From Bacteroidota bacterium (GTDB lineage: Bacteria > Bacteroidota > Bacteroidia > Chitinophagales > Chitinophagaceae): a stretch of 64,000 bases of DNA. The DNA lies in assembly GCA_947452555.1 (NCBI GenBank), contig CANGDH010000004.1, forward strand, positions 206,559-270,558, given 5' to 3'. This document shows positions 34,917 to 44,276 of this stretch, piece after piece (positions within the stretch are counted from its first letter, which is position 1; each line of letters starts with the position of its first letter). A model generated the notes under the pieces. That model did no database searches. It saw only the letters and a program-made list of their open reading frames with translations, and had not been told where the DNA came from. The translations under genes were made by a program, and so were the position numbers.

Positions 34917-35292
34917 ATTGTTCTTAAGTTCATTCAATTTGGGGGGGAGTTGAATTGGTTATCAAAAAGCCTCCTAAAGGCATAAACACTTAAACAAAGT
35001 TATTAAAAATGTTGAATTAGCAAATAAAATTATATGAGTGGAAAAACATTGAGCATTTACAATTTTACCACTCAATGACAGTTTTACACCGTAAAGGGTA
35101 GAATAATGGGTGAAATTAGATTTAGTCTATTTTCTAAGTGGTCCAAATCCTGAAATATAAGCTCAGTTTGAGTTTCCAAAAATGGCCTAGAATCCTTTCT
35201 AATAAAGCATTACAGAAGATTCAATAATTGAATAAAAAATGTTTTGAACTATATAATTTAGTTCTACATTCATTCAAACAAAACCATATTTT
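34917..35292. other. 376-base divergent spacer between FlaA1/CapD-type gene and metacaspase
   Basis: No ORF is credible. A run of seven G lies at about 34941-34947. A small hairpin (GCCT/AGGC, 34969-34981) followed leftward by five T lies in the expected leader of the leftward gene. CATTGAG and CTCAATG words around 35046-35078 form an inverted repeat. Promoters for both divergent genes must lie here but none is a clear consensus match. Confidence 0.5.
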
Positions 35293-36090
35293 ATGAACAC
35301 AAAAGCACTATTAGTAGGTATTAATAAATACCCCGATCCAAGAAATTCTTTGAGAGGTTGCATAAATGATATTTTGGATATGGAATACTTTATATCAGAA
35401 AAAAATAAAGTATACAACAAGGGGCAAATCAATAAATTAACGGACCAGCATGCCACCAAAAAAGAAATTGTAAACCAACTTAAATGGTTACTGGAAGGGG
35501 CACAGGCTGGCGACCAATTGTTATTTCATTATAGCGGACATGGCGCACAAGCGGCTAGCCTTCACCCACATATGGAGACGGACGGACTAGATGAGATCAT
35601 TTGTCCTTACGACTATGATGGAAGCAATGAGACTATGTTTAGGGATAAGGAATTTGCCAGCTTATTTGCAGGCATCCCCAAAGGAGTACATTTTGTATGG
35701 ATATCGGATAGCTGTCATGCCGAGGACCTTTCTCGCGACCCTAAAATGGAAAACGAAGCAGTGGCTTTTCGAAATTTTATAGGCGCAAAAGTTGAGAGAA
35801 GCCAACAGCATAATCACTCCATTATCAATCCATTAACGATAACCACCACCCCATTGAATGGCGCTTTATTAAGTGCTTGTGCCTCGGATCAATTAAGTGC
35901 GGACGCCATTATTAATAACCGATTTAACGGGGCATTTACCCATTACTTAATACAGAATCTAATGGAATATGGCGCCACCAAGCCCATGGAACTAATTGTG
36001 CAATTGGTGAATAAGGACTTGGATACTTTTGGATATGACCAAGATGCACAAAGCGAGGGATTATTAGCCAAGCAAACATTTTTTCTTTAA
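35293..36090 (+). CDS. caspase-family cysteine peptidase (metacaspase, C14)
   Basis: The 265-residue protein is a single p20-like domain: KALLVGINKYPDPRNSLRGCINDILDM at the start, the catalytic histidine H83 in LLFHYSGHGAQ and the catalytic cysteine C141 in WISDSCHAED. Acidic residues near the active site (DGLDEIICPYDYDG) suggest cleavage after Arg/Lys, as in metacaspases. There is no signal peptide and no fused effector or sensor domain. It is followed after 19 bases by a secreted protein on the same strand, and the pair interrupts the leftward polysaccharide genes. Role unknown; stress or defence-linked proteolysis is possible for the family. Confidence 0.9.
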   Translation: MNTKALLVGINKYPDPRNSLRGCINDILDMEYFISEKNKVYNKGQINKLTDQHATKKEIVNQLKWLLEGAQAGDQLLFHYSGHGAQAASLHPHMETDGLDEIICPYDYDGSNETMFRDKEFASLFAGIPKGVHFVWISDSCHAEDLSRDPKMENEAVAFRNFIGAKVERSQQHNHSIINPLTITTTPLNGALLSACASDQLSADAIINNRFNGAFTHYLIQNLMEYGATKPMELIVQLVNKDLDTFGYDQDAQSEGLLAKQTFFL

Positions 36091-36109
36091 ATCATTAAAC
36101 TTATAAAAT

Positions 36110-36685
36110 ATGAAAATTATAAAATGCATTGTAAGCAAGGTGGTAATGGTTGGACTAGCTTGCAACTTATTTGTTTCCGCTGCCATAGCGCAGCGAGAGC
36201 AAGTAACAGCACCCACCAAGGGTTTACTACAAAGACTAATTGAAATAAAATATTCGAGTGAATTGTTTTTAAGCAATCAAATAAAAAAGGAGGAACAAAA
36301 AGACAGCGCTATGGCCATATACAATACCCTAAGGTGGAAGGTAGACGGATTTGTGTATCAAATAAGCAGTGAGATGATAGCCGCCAATAGTCCACGAAAA
36401 TTAAGGAAGCTAAATGATTGGTGTGTGGGCGGAAAAAGCCAGACGGCTCAGCAAGCAAATTTACAAGACATAGAAAGCTTTTACGCAACTTATATAGCGC
36501 CCTCCGTAACGCAAGAATCCAGAAACATCAACCTAAGCACCAATGTATTTTACCTAATAAAGGATTCCTATAGTGTGGTAAAAGGACTGAGTGATTTAAA
36601 AACGCAAAAGACCATGGCCTTAGTGGAACTATTAGATCATACTAGATTAATGAGCCCAGGGGAATTGGTGAAGGGGGTGAAATGA
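36110..36685 (+). CDS. secreted helical protein, metacaspase partner gene
   Basis: This 191-residue protein begins with a signal peptide (hydrophobic about 8-26, likely cut after AIAQ). The mature part is helical and basic with a single cysteine (NDWCVGGK). No family is recognised. The gene lies 19 bases after the metacaspase gene, so the two should be cotranscribed. As the peptidase lacks an export signal and this protein has one, they may act in different compartments, unless the peptidase is exported otherwise. Its stop is followed at once by a terminator hairpin. Confidence 0.6.
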   Translation: MKIIKCIVSKVVMVGLACNLFVSAAIAQREQVTAPTKGLLQRLIEIKYSSELFLSNQIKKEEQKDSAMAIYNTLRWKVDGFVYQISSEMIAANSPRKLRKLNDWCVGGKSQTAQQANLQDIESFYATYIAPSVTQESRNINLSTNVFYLIKDSYSVVKGLSDLKTQKTMALVELLDHTRLMSPGELVKGVK

Positions 36686-36688
36686 AAA

Positions 36689-36706
36689 AACCACCGGGAG
36701 GTGGTT
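36689..36706 (-). terminator. terminator of the polysaccharide operon (leftward)
   Basis: AACCACC and GGTGGTT make a perfect 7-bp stem with a four-base loop. Read leftward it is followed by TTTTTTCA, so it terminates the long leftward transcript that ends at 36733. In the rightward direction the tail is weaker but could also serve the metacaspase pair. Confidence 0.8.
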
Positions 36707-36732
36707 AATATAACAATAGAGCTAACGCTTTT

Positions 36733-37596
36733 TTATTTATCTCCAATAAAATATGGTTGCTGTGCCCAAGTTTTAATTTGATTCCATATGTTGCTCAACA
36801 AATAAGTCAACTTGAGTAACTTAGATTCTAACAAAATTATCAAACCATTTCCTTCATGAAGAACACGTCTCTTAAATTTACTTTTGAACTTGCTTGCATT
36901 AATGGGATTGTTTGCAAGTTGAAGGGCTAATTTTCTTATTAATTCAATTTCCTGCAAACCAGTTAGACCATTGGAGTATGTTCTTAAATGGGTTCTTATT
37001 GGTCTAGTGTGCTTGATAATTGCGGAATGTACAATACCTGTATTCGTCATTCCATGAATTTTCTGTAAAACAGGCATCATGAAGCAATCTAAGCCTTGAC
37101 TTGAAATAGTTTGCAAAAAATAATCGTTGCATGCATTAAATAATTCATACTTATAAAAAGGAGCCATCACTTCAACCCAATCGGTAGGTGCTACCATAAT
37201 GCCTGGAACATGAACAAATTTTCGATGGCTAAAATAACTATCTGCAGCAATAGAAGGTTGGAAAACATCTAAATTATGCACTTCTGCAATATGAAGCATA
37301 TAATTAAATTCAGAAACTTTAAATATTATATCATCATCAATAATTCCAATATAATTGTACTCCAATTTATTATTTTTAATAAACTGATTTAGATGATACA
37401 AAATGTGACCTTTATTTTCAGTAGACTGATTTATTAAATGATCTATTGGGGAATTCGATAAATCAGTTTCAGAATTTTTACCACTGTAATTAAATAATAG
37501 TAAATTGAATTGTTTCAATTCATCAAAGTGAATAAATTTAAGCGGAGCCTCAACCCCATCCCAAGTTACAACAACTAAATTTTTATTTATACTCAT
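36733..37596 (-). CDS. putative glycosyltransferase with DDD motif (DUF707-like)
   Basis: The 287-residue protein has a GT-A-like acidic motif YIGIIDDDIIF (about 97-107) and downstream segments reminiscent of DUF707 proteins (VFQPSIAADSYFSHRKF, FVHVPGIMVAPTDWVEVMAPFYKYELF). These are uncharacterised relatives of nucleotide-sugar glycosyltransferases. It is the last gene of the leftward polysaccharide operon, 26 bases after the short sugar-phosphate transferase. The family call is tentative, while a transferase role fits the setting. Confidence 0.55.
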   Translation of the reverse strand: MSINKNLVVVTWDGVEAPLKFIHFDELKQFNLLLFNYSGKNSETDLSNSPIDHLINQSTENKGHILYHLNQFIKNNKLEYNYIGIIDDDIIFKVSEFNYMLHIAEVHNLDVFQPSIAADSYFSHRKFVHVPGIMVAPTDWVEVMAPFYKYELFNACNDYFLQTISSQGLDCFMMPVLQKIHGMTNTGIVHSAIIKHTRPIRTHLRTYSNGLTGLQEIELIRKLALQLANNPINASKFKSKFKRRVLHEGNGLIILLESKLLKLTYLLSNIWNQIKTWAQQPYFIGDK

Positions 37597-37622
37597 TTGT
37601 CTTTTATATTGAAATAAAATTA

Positions 37623-38174
37623 TTAGTGTTTTACACCTTTACTTGCAATTACAGAATTAAATGTTGCTATTATAATTTTAAGGTCAAACCAAAATGATTT
37701 TCTTGCCATGTACTCTTTCTCTAATTTAACTTTCTCCTGAAGGGAAATCTCATCTCTCCCATTAATTTGAGCCCAACCTGTAATACCAGGTTTTAATCTA
37801 TCAACACCAGCAGCTACACGTAATGCCATTAAATCATCTTGGTTATATAAAGCGGGTCTTGGTCCTACAAAAACCATGTCCCCTTTAATGATATTTATAA
37901 GATTTGGAAGTTCATCTAAACTTGTCTTTCTAATAAATTTACCTATTTTAAGTAAATACTGATCTGGATTTTCAAGTAGATGCGTCGCTACATTAGGAGT
38001 ATTTTTTTTCATACTACGAAACTTGTAGATATGAAAGAAAGAATAATTAATCCCAACTCGACTTTGTGTAAAGAAAATAGGAAATCCATCTTCGATTAGT
38101 ATTGCTATTGATACAATCAAAATTAATGGAGAAAAAATTATAAGAAGCAATACGGCAAATAACCTATTTAGCAT
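37623..38174 (-). CDS. short initiating sugar-phosphate transferase (WcaJ/PglC type)
   Basis: The 183-residue protein is the minimal catalytic domain of polyisoprenyl-phosphate hexose-1-phosphate transferases: one N-terminal reentrant helix (about 5-27), FFTQSRVGINYSFFHIYKFRSM, RKTSLDELPNLINIIKGDMVFVGPRPA and RLKPGITGWAQINGRDEIS. It transfers the first sugar phosphate to undecaprenyl phosphate. The extra N-terminal membrane domain of full-length WcaJ/WbaP is absent, as in PglC. The ATG shares bases with the fcl stop region, so translation is coupled. Confidence 0.9.
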   Translation of the reverse strand: MLNRLFAVLLLIIFSPLILIVSIAILIEDGFPIFFTQSRVGINYSFFHIYKFRSMKKNTPNVATHLLENPDQYLLKIGKFIRKTSLDELPNLINIIKGDMVFVGPRPALYNQDDLMALRVAAGVDRLKPGITGWAQINGRDEISLQEKVKLEKEYMARKSFWFDLKIIIATFNSVIASKGVKH

Positions 38175-39100
38175 TAGAATTGATTATTTACTTCAAAAAC
38201 TGTTTTTTTAATGCCATCTACTAATGTAATAGACGGGCTCCATCCAAAACGATTAATTTTACCAATATCCATTAGCTTCCTTGGAGTACCATCTGGCTTA
38301 GTTGTATCAAAAACAAGTTGACCATCATATCCAACTTCAGCAACAATCAACTCTGCCAATTCTTTAATAGAAACGTCTGTTCCACATCCAATGTTAACCA
38401 AGCCTTGTTCATTATAGTTCTGTAATAAAAAATAACAAGCATCTGCTAAATCATCGACATGCAAAAATTCTCTTCTTGGTGTTCCTGTTCCCCAAATGAT
38501 AACATTGGACTCATTATTCTTTTTTGCTAAAACAATTCTTCTTATTAAAGCAGGTAGTACATGAGAATTTTCTGGATGGTAGTTGTCATTGGTGCCATAC
38601 AAATTTGTTGGCATAGCCGAAATAAAATTGCAACCATACTGTGCTCTATAACTATCACACATTTCAATTCCCGCAATTTTTGCTATCGCATAGGGCTGAT
38701 TAGTTGGCTCTAAATATCCGTTTAACAAATATTCTTCTTTCAATGGCTGTGGAGCCATTTTAGGATATATACAAGAGGAGCCTAAAAACAATAACTTAGC
38801 AACCTTATTCAAATAAGCCGCATGAATAATATTCGCCTCAATCATTAAGTTGTCGTAAATAAATTCAGCTCTATAAGTATTGTTTGCATGTATACCTCCT
38901 ACTTTTGCAGCAGCAAGTATTACATATGCAGGTTTTTCTTTTTCAAAAAAATCATTGACAGCTTGCTGGTTTCTTAAATCTAACTCACTAGATGTTCTAG
39001 TTACAATGTTATTATAACCTTCTTTTCTTAATTTACGCTCCAAGCCAGAACCAACCATTCCTCTATGTCCAGCAATATATATTTTTGCAGTTTGTTCCAT
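38174..39100 (-). CDS. fcl: GDP-L-fucose synthase
   Basis: The 308-residue SDR has [19 protein letters not shown] at the NADPH site, the long family-specific segment [33 protein letters not shown] split over about 63-92, [12 protein letters not shown] and the catalytic YAIAK with a preceding serine. It epimerises and reduces GDP-4-keto-6-deoxy-D-mannose to GDP-L-fucose. It follows gmd by two bases. Confidence 0.95.
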   Translation of the reverse strand: MEQTAKIYIAGHRGMVGSGLERKLRKEGYNNIVTRTSSELDLRNQQAVNDFFEKEKPAYVILAAAKVGGIHANNTYRAEFIYDNLMIEANIIHAAYLNKVAKLLFLGSSCIYPKMAPQPLKEEYLLNGYLEPTNQPYAIAKIAGIEMCDSYRAQYGCNFISAMPTNLYGTNDNYHPENSHVLPALIRRIVLAKKNNESNVIIWGTGTPRREFLHVDDLADACYFLLQNYNEQGLVNIGCGTDVSIKELAELIVAEVGYDGQLVFDTTKPDGTPRKLMDIGKINRFGWSPSITLVDGIKKTVFEVNNQF

Positions 39101-39102
39101 GC

Positions 39103-40191
39103 TTATAATCCGCTTTGTTTGATATACAATTCCTTTTTAAATAAGGAAACATCACTCGCCACCATTTCCTTCACCAATGCTGCTAAATCATATTTAGGTT
39201 TCCAGCCTAATTGAGTCATTGCTTTAGTTGGATCTCCAATTAACAAATCAACCTCAGTTGGTCTGTAATATTTAGGATCTACTTTCACAACAACTTGGCC
39301 TTCATCCGATTTGTATTCACCAGTATTTTTAATAACATATCCTTCTTCTGCTTCATCTTTTCCTCTAAACCCTAATTCAATTCCTAATTCTGCGAAACTC
39401 ATTTTCACAAAATCACGAATGGTTGTAGTGATTCCTGTTGCTAAAACAAAGTCTTCCGGTTTTTCTTGTTGTAAAATCAAATACATTCCTTCAATATAAT
39501 CTTTTGCATGTCCCCAGTCTCTTTTAGCATCTAAATTTCCTAAGTACAAACAATTGTCCATACCTAAAGCAATTTTTGCCGTTGCTCTTGTAATTTTTCT
39601 TGTTACAAAAGTTTCCCCTCTTTGTGGTGACTCATGATTAAACAAAATCCCATTACAAGCATACATGTTATATGCTTCTCTATAATTTACAGTAATCCAA
39701 TATGCATAGAGTTTTGCAACAGCATAAGGAGAACGAGGATAGAAGGGTGTACTTTCAGATTGAGGTACTGCTTGAACTAATCCGTATAATTCTGATGTAG
39801 ATGCTTGGTAAATTTTTGTTTTCTTAGTTAAGCCTAATAAACGAACTGCTTCTAAAATTCTAAGCGTTCCAATTCCATCCGCATTGGCTGTGTATTCTGG
39901 TTCTTCAAAACTTACATGCACATGACTCATTGCAGCCAGGTTGTAAATTTCATCTGGTTGTACTTCTTGTATAATACGTATTAGGTTAGTGCTATCCGTT
40001 AAGTCCCCATAATGTAAATGAAGATGCCTGTCTGGAATATGCGGATCCTCATAAATATGATCTATTCTTTGTGTATTAAACAAAGAGGATCTTCTTTTGA
40101 TTCCATGAACCTCGTATCCTTTATTCAATAAGAACTCTGCCAAATACGCTCCGTCTTGACCTGTAATTCCAGTTATTATGGCTTTTTTCAT
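39103..40191 (-). CDS. gmd: GDP-mannose 4,6-dehydratase
   Basis: The 362-residue SDR has the NADP site [31 protein letters not shown], the catalytic set STSELYG with PRSPYAVAK, and [16 protein letters not shown]. It makes GDP-4-keto-6-deoxy-D-mannose, which fcl converts to GDP-L-fucose. Length matches the family. No GDP-mannose pyrophosphorylase is in the window, so GDP-mannose must come from elsewhere. Confidence 0.96.
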   Translation of the reverse strand: MKKAIITGITGQDGAYLAEFLLNKGYEVHGIKRRSSLFNTQRIDHIYEDPHIPDRHLHLHYGDLTDSTNLIRIIQEVQPDEIYNLAAMSHVHVSFEEPEYTANADGIGTLRILEAVRLLGLTKKTKIYQASTSELYGLVQAVPQSESTPFYPRSPYAVAKLYAYWITVNYREAYNMYACNGILFNHESPQRGETFVTRKITRATAKIALGMDNCLYLGNLDAKRDWGHAKDYIEGMYLILQQEKPEDFVLATGITTTIRDFVKMSFAELGIELGFRGKDEAEEGYVIKNTGEYKSDEGQVVVKVDPKYYRPTEVDLLIGDPTKAMTQLGWKPKYDLAALVKEMVASDVSLFKKELYIKQSGL

Positions 40192-40935
40192 TTATATATA
40201 TTGCTTTAATTTTTTTAATAATTTAATAGGAAAGAAATATAATGGTAATGTAAAATTATGATCTTTCCAAATTCGGACTATAGCTTTATTCTGTCTAAAA
40301 ATATTTTTAAAACTACTATTGGAAGCGCCTCCAATTCTCATTTTGACAAAATACGAATTAATATATAATGATCTAAATTTATGAACTTTTAAAATTCTAA
40401 ATAGAAAATCATAATCAGAAGCATTGTGATATAATTCATTATAATTTCCAGCTAACTCATAAACCTTTTTTCTTACGAAAGTGCCAGGATGAGGTGGCAC
40501 ATTAGCATAATTAAAAAAAGAATCGAAATATGATTTAGATACCCAATTTCTAATTATTTTATTTGTATTATTATAATCCACGTAAACTATATCTCCATAG
40601 ATTACATCAACTTGATTATTATCAAAATTCATTAGAACATTTTGTAATACATTTTCATCATAATAAATATCATCTGAATTTAATATACCTATGATATCAC
40701 CAGTAGCTTTACTAATTCCCTTATTCATTGCATCATAAATACCATTATCGCATTCTGAAACAATGATTGAAATATTATCTTTATAATAATTGACAACATT
40801 TAAAGTATTATCAGTAGATGCCCCATCTATTATTATATATTCCAAATCAATATTTTTTTGAGATAAAACAGATTCAATAGTTTCTTTAATTTTTTTTTCG
40901 TTGTTATAAACAACAGTTATTATTGATATCTTCAT
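40192..40935 (-). CDS. family 2 glycosyltransferase
   Basis: The 247-residue GT-A enzyme starts MKISIITVVYNNEKKIKETIESVLSQ, has the nucleotide-binding DGASTDNT, and the metal-binding LNSDDIYYDE (about 84-93). PHPGTFVRKKVYE and YNELYHNASDYDFLFRI fit WcaA/WcaE-like transferases of colanic acid-type loci. It is encoded directly upstream of gmd, with its stop abutting the gmd region. Donor and acceptor are not predictable. Confidence 0.88.
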   Translation of the reverse strand: MKISIITVVYNNEKKIKETIESVLSQKNIDLEYIIIDGASTDNTLNVVNYYKDNISIIVSECDNGIYDAMNKGISKATGDIIGILNSDDIYYDENVLQNVLMNFDNNQVDVIYGDIVYVDYNNTNKIIRNWVSKSYFDSFFNYANVPPHPGTFVRKKVYELAGNYNELYHNASDYDFLFRILKVHKFRSLYINSYFVKMRIGGASNSSFKNIFRQNKAIVRIWKDHNFTLPLYFFPIKLLKKLKQYI

Positions 40936-41975
40936 TAATTAATTAATTTTTTATATAACGAAATGGTGTCTATATACGTCTTATCCCAAGAAAATCTATC
41001 TGACTGAAAAAACCCCCGAGATTGAAGTAATTCCCTATTTGATTCTATAAAAGAAAATGCATGATTGAGAGAATCTATCGTTAATTCGTTTAGTAATATA
41101 CCAGCCTCACCTGCAACTTCAGGTATAGAGGAGTTATTTAAGGCTATAAAAGGGCAACCAGCTTTCATCGCTTCTAATAAGGGAATTCCAAAACCTTCAT
41201 ATGAGGAAGGGTATAATAAAGCAAAAGCCTTATTATATAAATCATTTAATTTTTTGTTTGAAATACCAATTTGAATTTCCCATCTATTTGCTAAATATTT
41301 ATTCAAAAAATTATATTCGGTTTTATTTAATTGTGATCCTATTATCACAAATCTATAATTATTGAAATTAGCAAGTAATTTTACAATTGTATGGAAATTT
41401 TTATATTTTTCTCTTGATCCTACATATAAAATAAAATTTTCATATTGTACATTTTGATATTTAAAAACGTCTGATACCCCATTATATATAACAGAAATAT
41501 TCGACTCATCTATATATGGATAATGCCTTAAAAGATCATTTTTAGTGTTTTGAGATACTGTTATAATATGTTTAGCACATTTGATTGCTTTCTTCTTTTG
41601 ATAGGTATGTAAAATTTTCCTTAGTCCCTTGTAATATTTTTCATGGATTAAGTCATGAATTGTAACAATTTGTATTGCATATTTATTATTAGTAATTCTA
41701 TTATAACTTGAATGGAAAATGAATTTTTTAGAGTAATTTATATCTAAATCTAAAAATCTATCAATAAGAAGTGGATATTGATTGTTTAATTCTAATTCTA
41801 ATTCAAAATTATATTTACTTAAGTCTTTAATATAAATATTATTTGAATTTTTTCTTTGTATAAATGAAATATCAAGGCCATTTTTCAATATTCTATATGA
41901 TAGTTGAAACCAATAATTTGAAATTCCACCAGCATTTTGTAAGCTGTAAATTATATTATCGTATACAATTTTCAA
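40935..41975 (-). CDS. family 4 glycosyltransferase
   Basis: The 346-residue GT-B enzyme has the N-terminal YSLQNAGGISNYWFQL donor/acceptor loop and the C-terminal group-1 motif PSSYEGFGIPLLEAMKAGCPFIALNNSSIPEVAGEAGILL, including the E-x7-E pair. It retains the anomeric configuration. Its stop overlaps the next gene's start by one base and its own start overlaps the polymerase gene by four bases. Confidence 0.92.
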   Translation of the reverse strand: MKIVYDNIIYSLQNAGGISNYWFQLSYRILKNGLDISFIQRKNSNNIYIKDLSKYNFELELELNNQYPLLIDRFLDLDINYSKKFIFHSSYNRITNNKYAIQIVTIHDLIHEKYYKGLRKILHTYQKKKAIKCAKHIITVSQNTKNDLLRHYPYIDESNISVIYNGVSDVFKYQNVQYENFILYVGSREKYKNFHTIVKLLANFNNYRFVIIGSQLNKTEYNFLNKYLANRWEIQIGISNKKLNDLYNKAFALLYPSSYEGFGIPLLEAMKAGCPFIALNNSSIPEVAGEAGILLNELTIDSLNHAFSFIESNRELLQSRGFFQSDRFSWDKTYIDTISLYKKLIN

Positions 41976-43234
41976 TTTAATTTAAGATACATTTTTATAT
42001 ATACTAGAAAAAATAATAGTACTAAAATAATGAAAATAAAATTTAAAGGAAAAACAACTAATGCTAAGAAATATGGAGAAAAGAAAACTAAAAAGAGAAA
42101 ATATATTGAAAAATTATTTTTTATTTTATCGATTTCCAAATTAAAAATTGTTGCTAAATAAAATATGGATCTTAAAAAGAGAATAGGGTTAAAAATTGTC
42201 AAAAATATTACTCCAAGAATGCCAAAATCTGCAAAATATAAAATTGGCCCACCAAAAGCAGGGGTATTAGTCATTTCTGCAGCTCCTGGAAAAAAATATT
42301 CATTAATTTCTAAGATACCATAAACATATGGTTTATTTGGAAATAATGAACGAGGCGCTAACGACCAAAAATCTGACAACAATAATTTACCGTGGAACAA
42401 TCCAATTTTGTTTGTATAGTATTCTTTAAAGTACATTCCACTATTAGTATAATATGTAAAATAACTTGCTACTGAATCAAAATCAAAATTTTCAACAGAA
42501 GTATAAAAATTATATAAGATTGCAATTACTACAATTGGAGAAATAAAAATTAAAATTTTTTTTAAGCTCTTATCTTTATATAACCACAAAATCAATATAA
42601 AAAAAATTAAATATTCTATTACCATACCTTTAGAGCCAAGTAAAAAAGCAAAATAAGAATAGAATAAAAAATATAGTGATCTTGAAACAATTGAATAATT
42701 ATTTAGCATTAACAGAGAAAATGACAAGGCTAAAAAACTAACGCTTAAGATCCAATATTGTCCAGAACCATCTCTATATAATTGATAACCTAGTCGTGGA
42801 TTTAAAATCCAGTTATATAGTCCGAATTCTTTCGTTGCCAGCAAATAAAATGAAATCATATAAAATATAAAAAATATAAATGATAACGGTTTAAAATTTA
42901 TTTTAATTGTCTTTATTTCTTTTAAATTATATTTGAAATTTATTTTTTTAATTTTTTTAGAAAGTATAAATAGAATTAAAAATTCGATTAAAATTGAGAG
43001 TGTTGCATAAAGTATTGCAATACCAATATAAAAGTAGTCTTCATTTACAGTTGTAAGAATAATTGGTCCTACTGCTATTTTAAATATTTCTATTGGGAAA
43101 CTTAACCAAAAATAAATAGATATTGGATTAAACTTGAAAAAAGAGCCGCGTTCTGGTAATTGTTGAATTAAAAATCTGGTCTTAAGTATTAAAACAGTAA
43201 AATATAAGAAAATTGAACATATAAAAATAATCAT
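41972..43234 (-). CDS. Wzy-like oligosaccharide repeat-unit polymerase
   Basis: The 420-residue protein has about eleven hydrophobic helices and a long periplasmic loop between about 245 and 325 (DSVASYFTYYTNSGMYFKEYY..., LAPRSLFPNKPYVYG), where the polymerase active site lies in this group. Sequence conservation among Wzy proteins is low, so the call rests on topology, loop motifs such as PRSLFPNKP and the setting with Wzx and Wzz. Its codon use and AT content match the neighbouring transferases. Confidence 0.8.
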   Translation of the reverse strand: MIIFICSIFLYFTVLILKTRFLIQQLPERGSFFKFNPISIYFWLSFPIEIFKIAVGPIILTTVNEDYFYIGIAILYATLSILIEFLILFILSKKIKKINFKYNLKEIKTIKINFKPLSFIFFIFYMISFYLLATKEFGLYNWILNPRLGYQLYRDGSGQYWILSVSFLALSFSLLMLNNYSIVSRSLYFLFYSYFAFLLGSKGMVIEYLIFFILILWLYKDKSLKKILIFISPIVVIAILYNFYTSVENFDFDSVASYFTYYTNSGMYFKEYYTNKIGLFHGKLLLSDFWSLAPRSLFPNKPYVYGILEINEYFFPGAAEMTNTPAFGGPILYFADFGILGVIFLTIFNPILFLRSIFYLATIFNLEIDKIKNNFSIYFLFLVFFSPYFLALVVFPLNFIFIILVLLFFLVYIKMYLKLN

Positions 43235-43243
43235 TCTTATATT

Positions 43244-44275
43244 TTAAATGGCATTAATAATTTCCGCTAGTGAAATATCCTGAACACATGAATGTCCATT
43301 GTATTTTTTGCAAATATTTTTACTGCAAGGTGAACAAATTGGATTTCTACTCAATAATACTTTATTATTTGAAAAAATAGGTCCAAATGTTTGTTCAAGT
43401 GCATTCCCCATAATTCCAATTAACCTTGTCTTTGTTAATGAGGCTAAATGCATTATAGAACTATCAGGGGCAATACAGAAATTGGAATTTTCGAGTAAAT
43501 ATAACACTTCATTTAAACTAAATTCACCAATTCCATTATAAACAGAATCATGATAATTTATATTCGAATATAAATCTGAATCATTTTTAGAACCAACTAA
43601 TATAATTGGAATATATAAACTTGTAGTTAAATCAAATATTAATTGGGGGCTAATTTTACGTATATCATCTTGTCCAGCAACATGAATTATTCCAAAAAAA
43701 GTATTTTGTTTTAAAAATTTATTTATTAAACCACCATAAGGTTTAATTGACTTGATAATAGGTTTAGGAAAGTCGATTTCGGATTTAAAAATATCTTTTA
43801 TAATTTCGTTAAATTGCAAACCTGCATGAAATTGTGAAAAATATTGCTTTTTATATTCTTGCGAAATTTTACATCTAATTCTAGAAATAAATCTTAGTTT
43901 TTCGTAACTGGGATTCACAATCAAGTAATTTGAAAATCGGCTTTTTATGACATTTAATAATGTAGTTATATTTATTCTATTAGATAAAATATATTTATAT
44001 TCTTTGAAGTCAATTAAATATTTAGTTTCAATTGTAAAAATTTTATCTATATAATCACAATTCGAAAACAAGTCCAATGAAGATTTAAGAATTAATATGT
44101 CAACTTTTCTTCCAGTTAATTGATTATAGTATTGAATAGCGCTTAATAAATAGATTGAGTCTCCTATTCCCGCTATTGATATAAATAAAACTTTTTCTTC
44201 TGATAATTGTATTTTATTAACTAAAAGTTTTCTTAATTTAATAATTGAAATCAAAAGTAATTTTAAAAGAAACAT
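43244..44275 (-). CDS. family 9 glycosyltransferase (heptosyltransferase-like)
   Basis: The 343-residue GT-B protein has the ISIAGIGDSIYLLSAI opening and the donor-site tail SNFCIAPDSSIMHLASLTKTRLIGIMG of GT9. The C-terminus has a five-cysteine cluster (NPICSPCSKNICKKYNGHSC), common in GT9 relatives of surface-glycan loci. Heptose-pathway genes are elsewhere in this locus, which makes a heptosyltransferase possible but not proven. Confidence 0.82.
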   Translation of the reverse strand: MFLLKLLLISIIKLRKLLVNKIQLSEEKVLFISIAGIGDSIYLLSAIQYYNQLTGRKVDILILKSSLDLFSNCDYIDKIFTIETKYLIDFKEYKYILSNRINITTLLNVIKSRFSNYLIVNPSYEKLRFISRIRCKISQEYKKQYFSQFHAGLQFNEIIKDIFKSEIDFPKPIIKSIKPYGGLINKFLKQNTFFGIIHVAGQDDIRKISPQLIFDLTTSLYIPIILVGSKNDSDLYSNINYHDSVYNGIGEFSLNEVLYLLENSNFCIAPDSSIMHLASLTKTRLIGIMGNALEQTFGPIFSNNKVLLSRNPICSPCSKNICKKYNGHSCVQDISLAEIINAI

Positions 44276-44276
44276 T

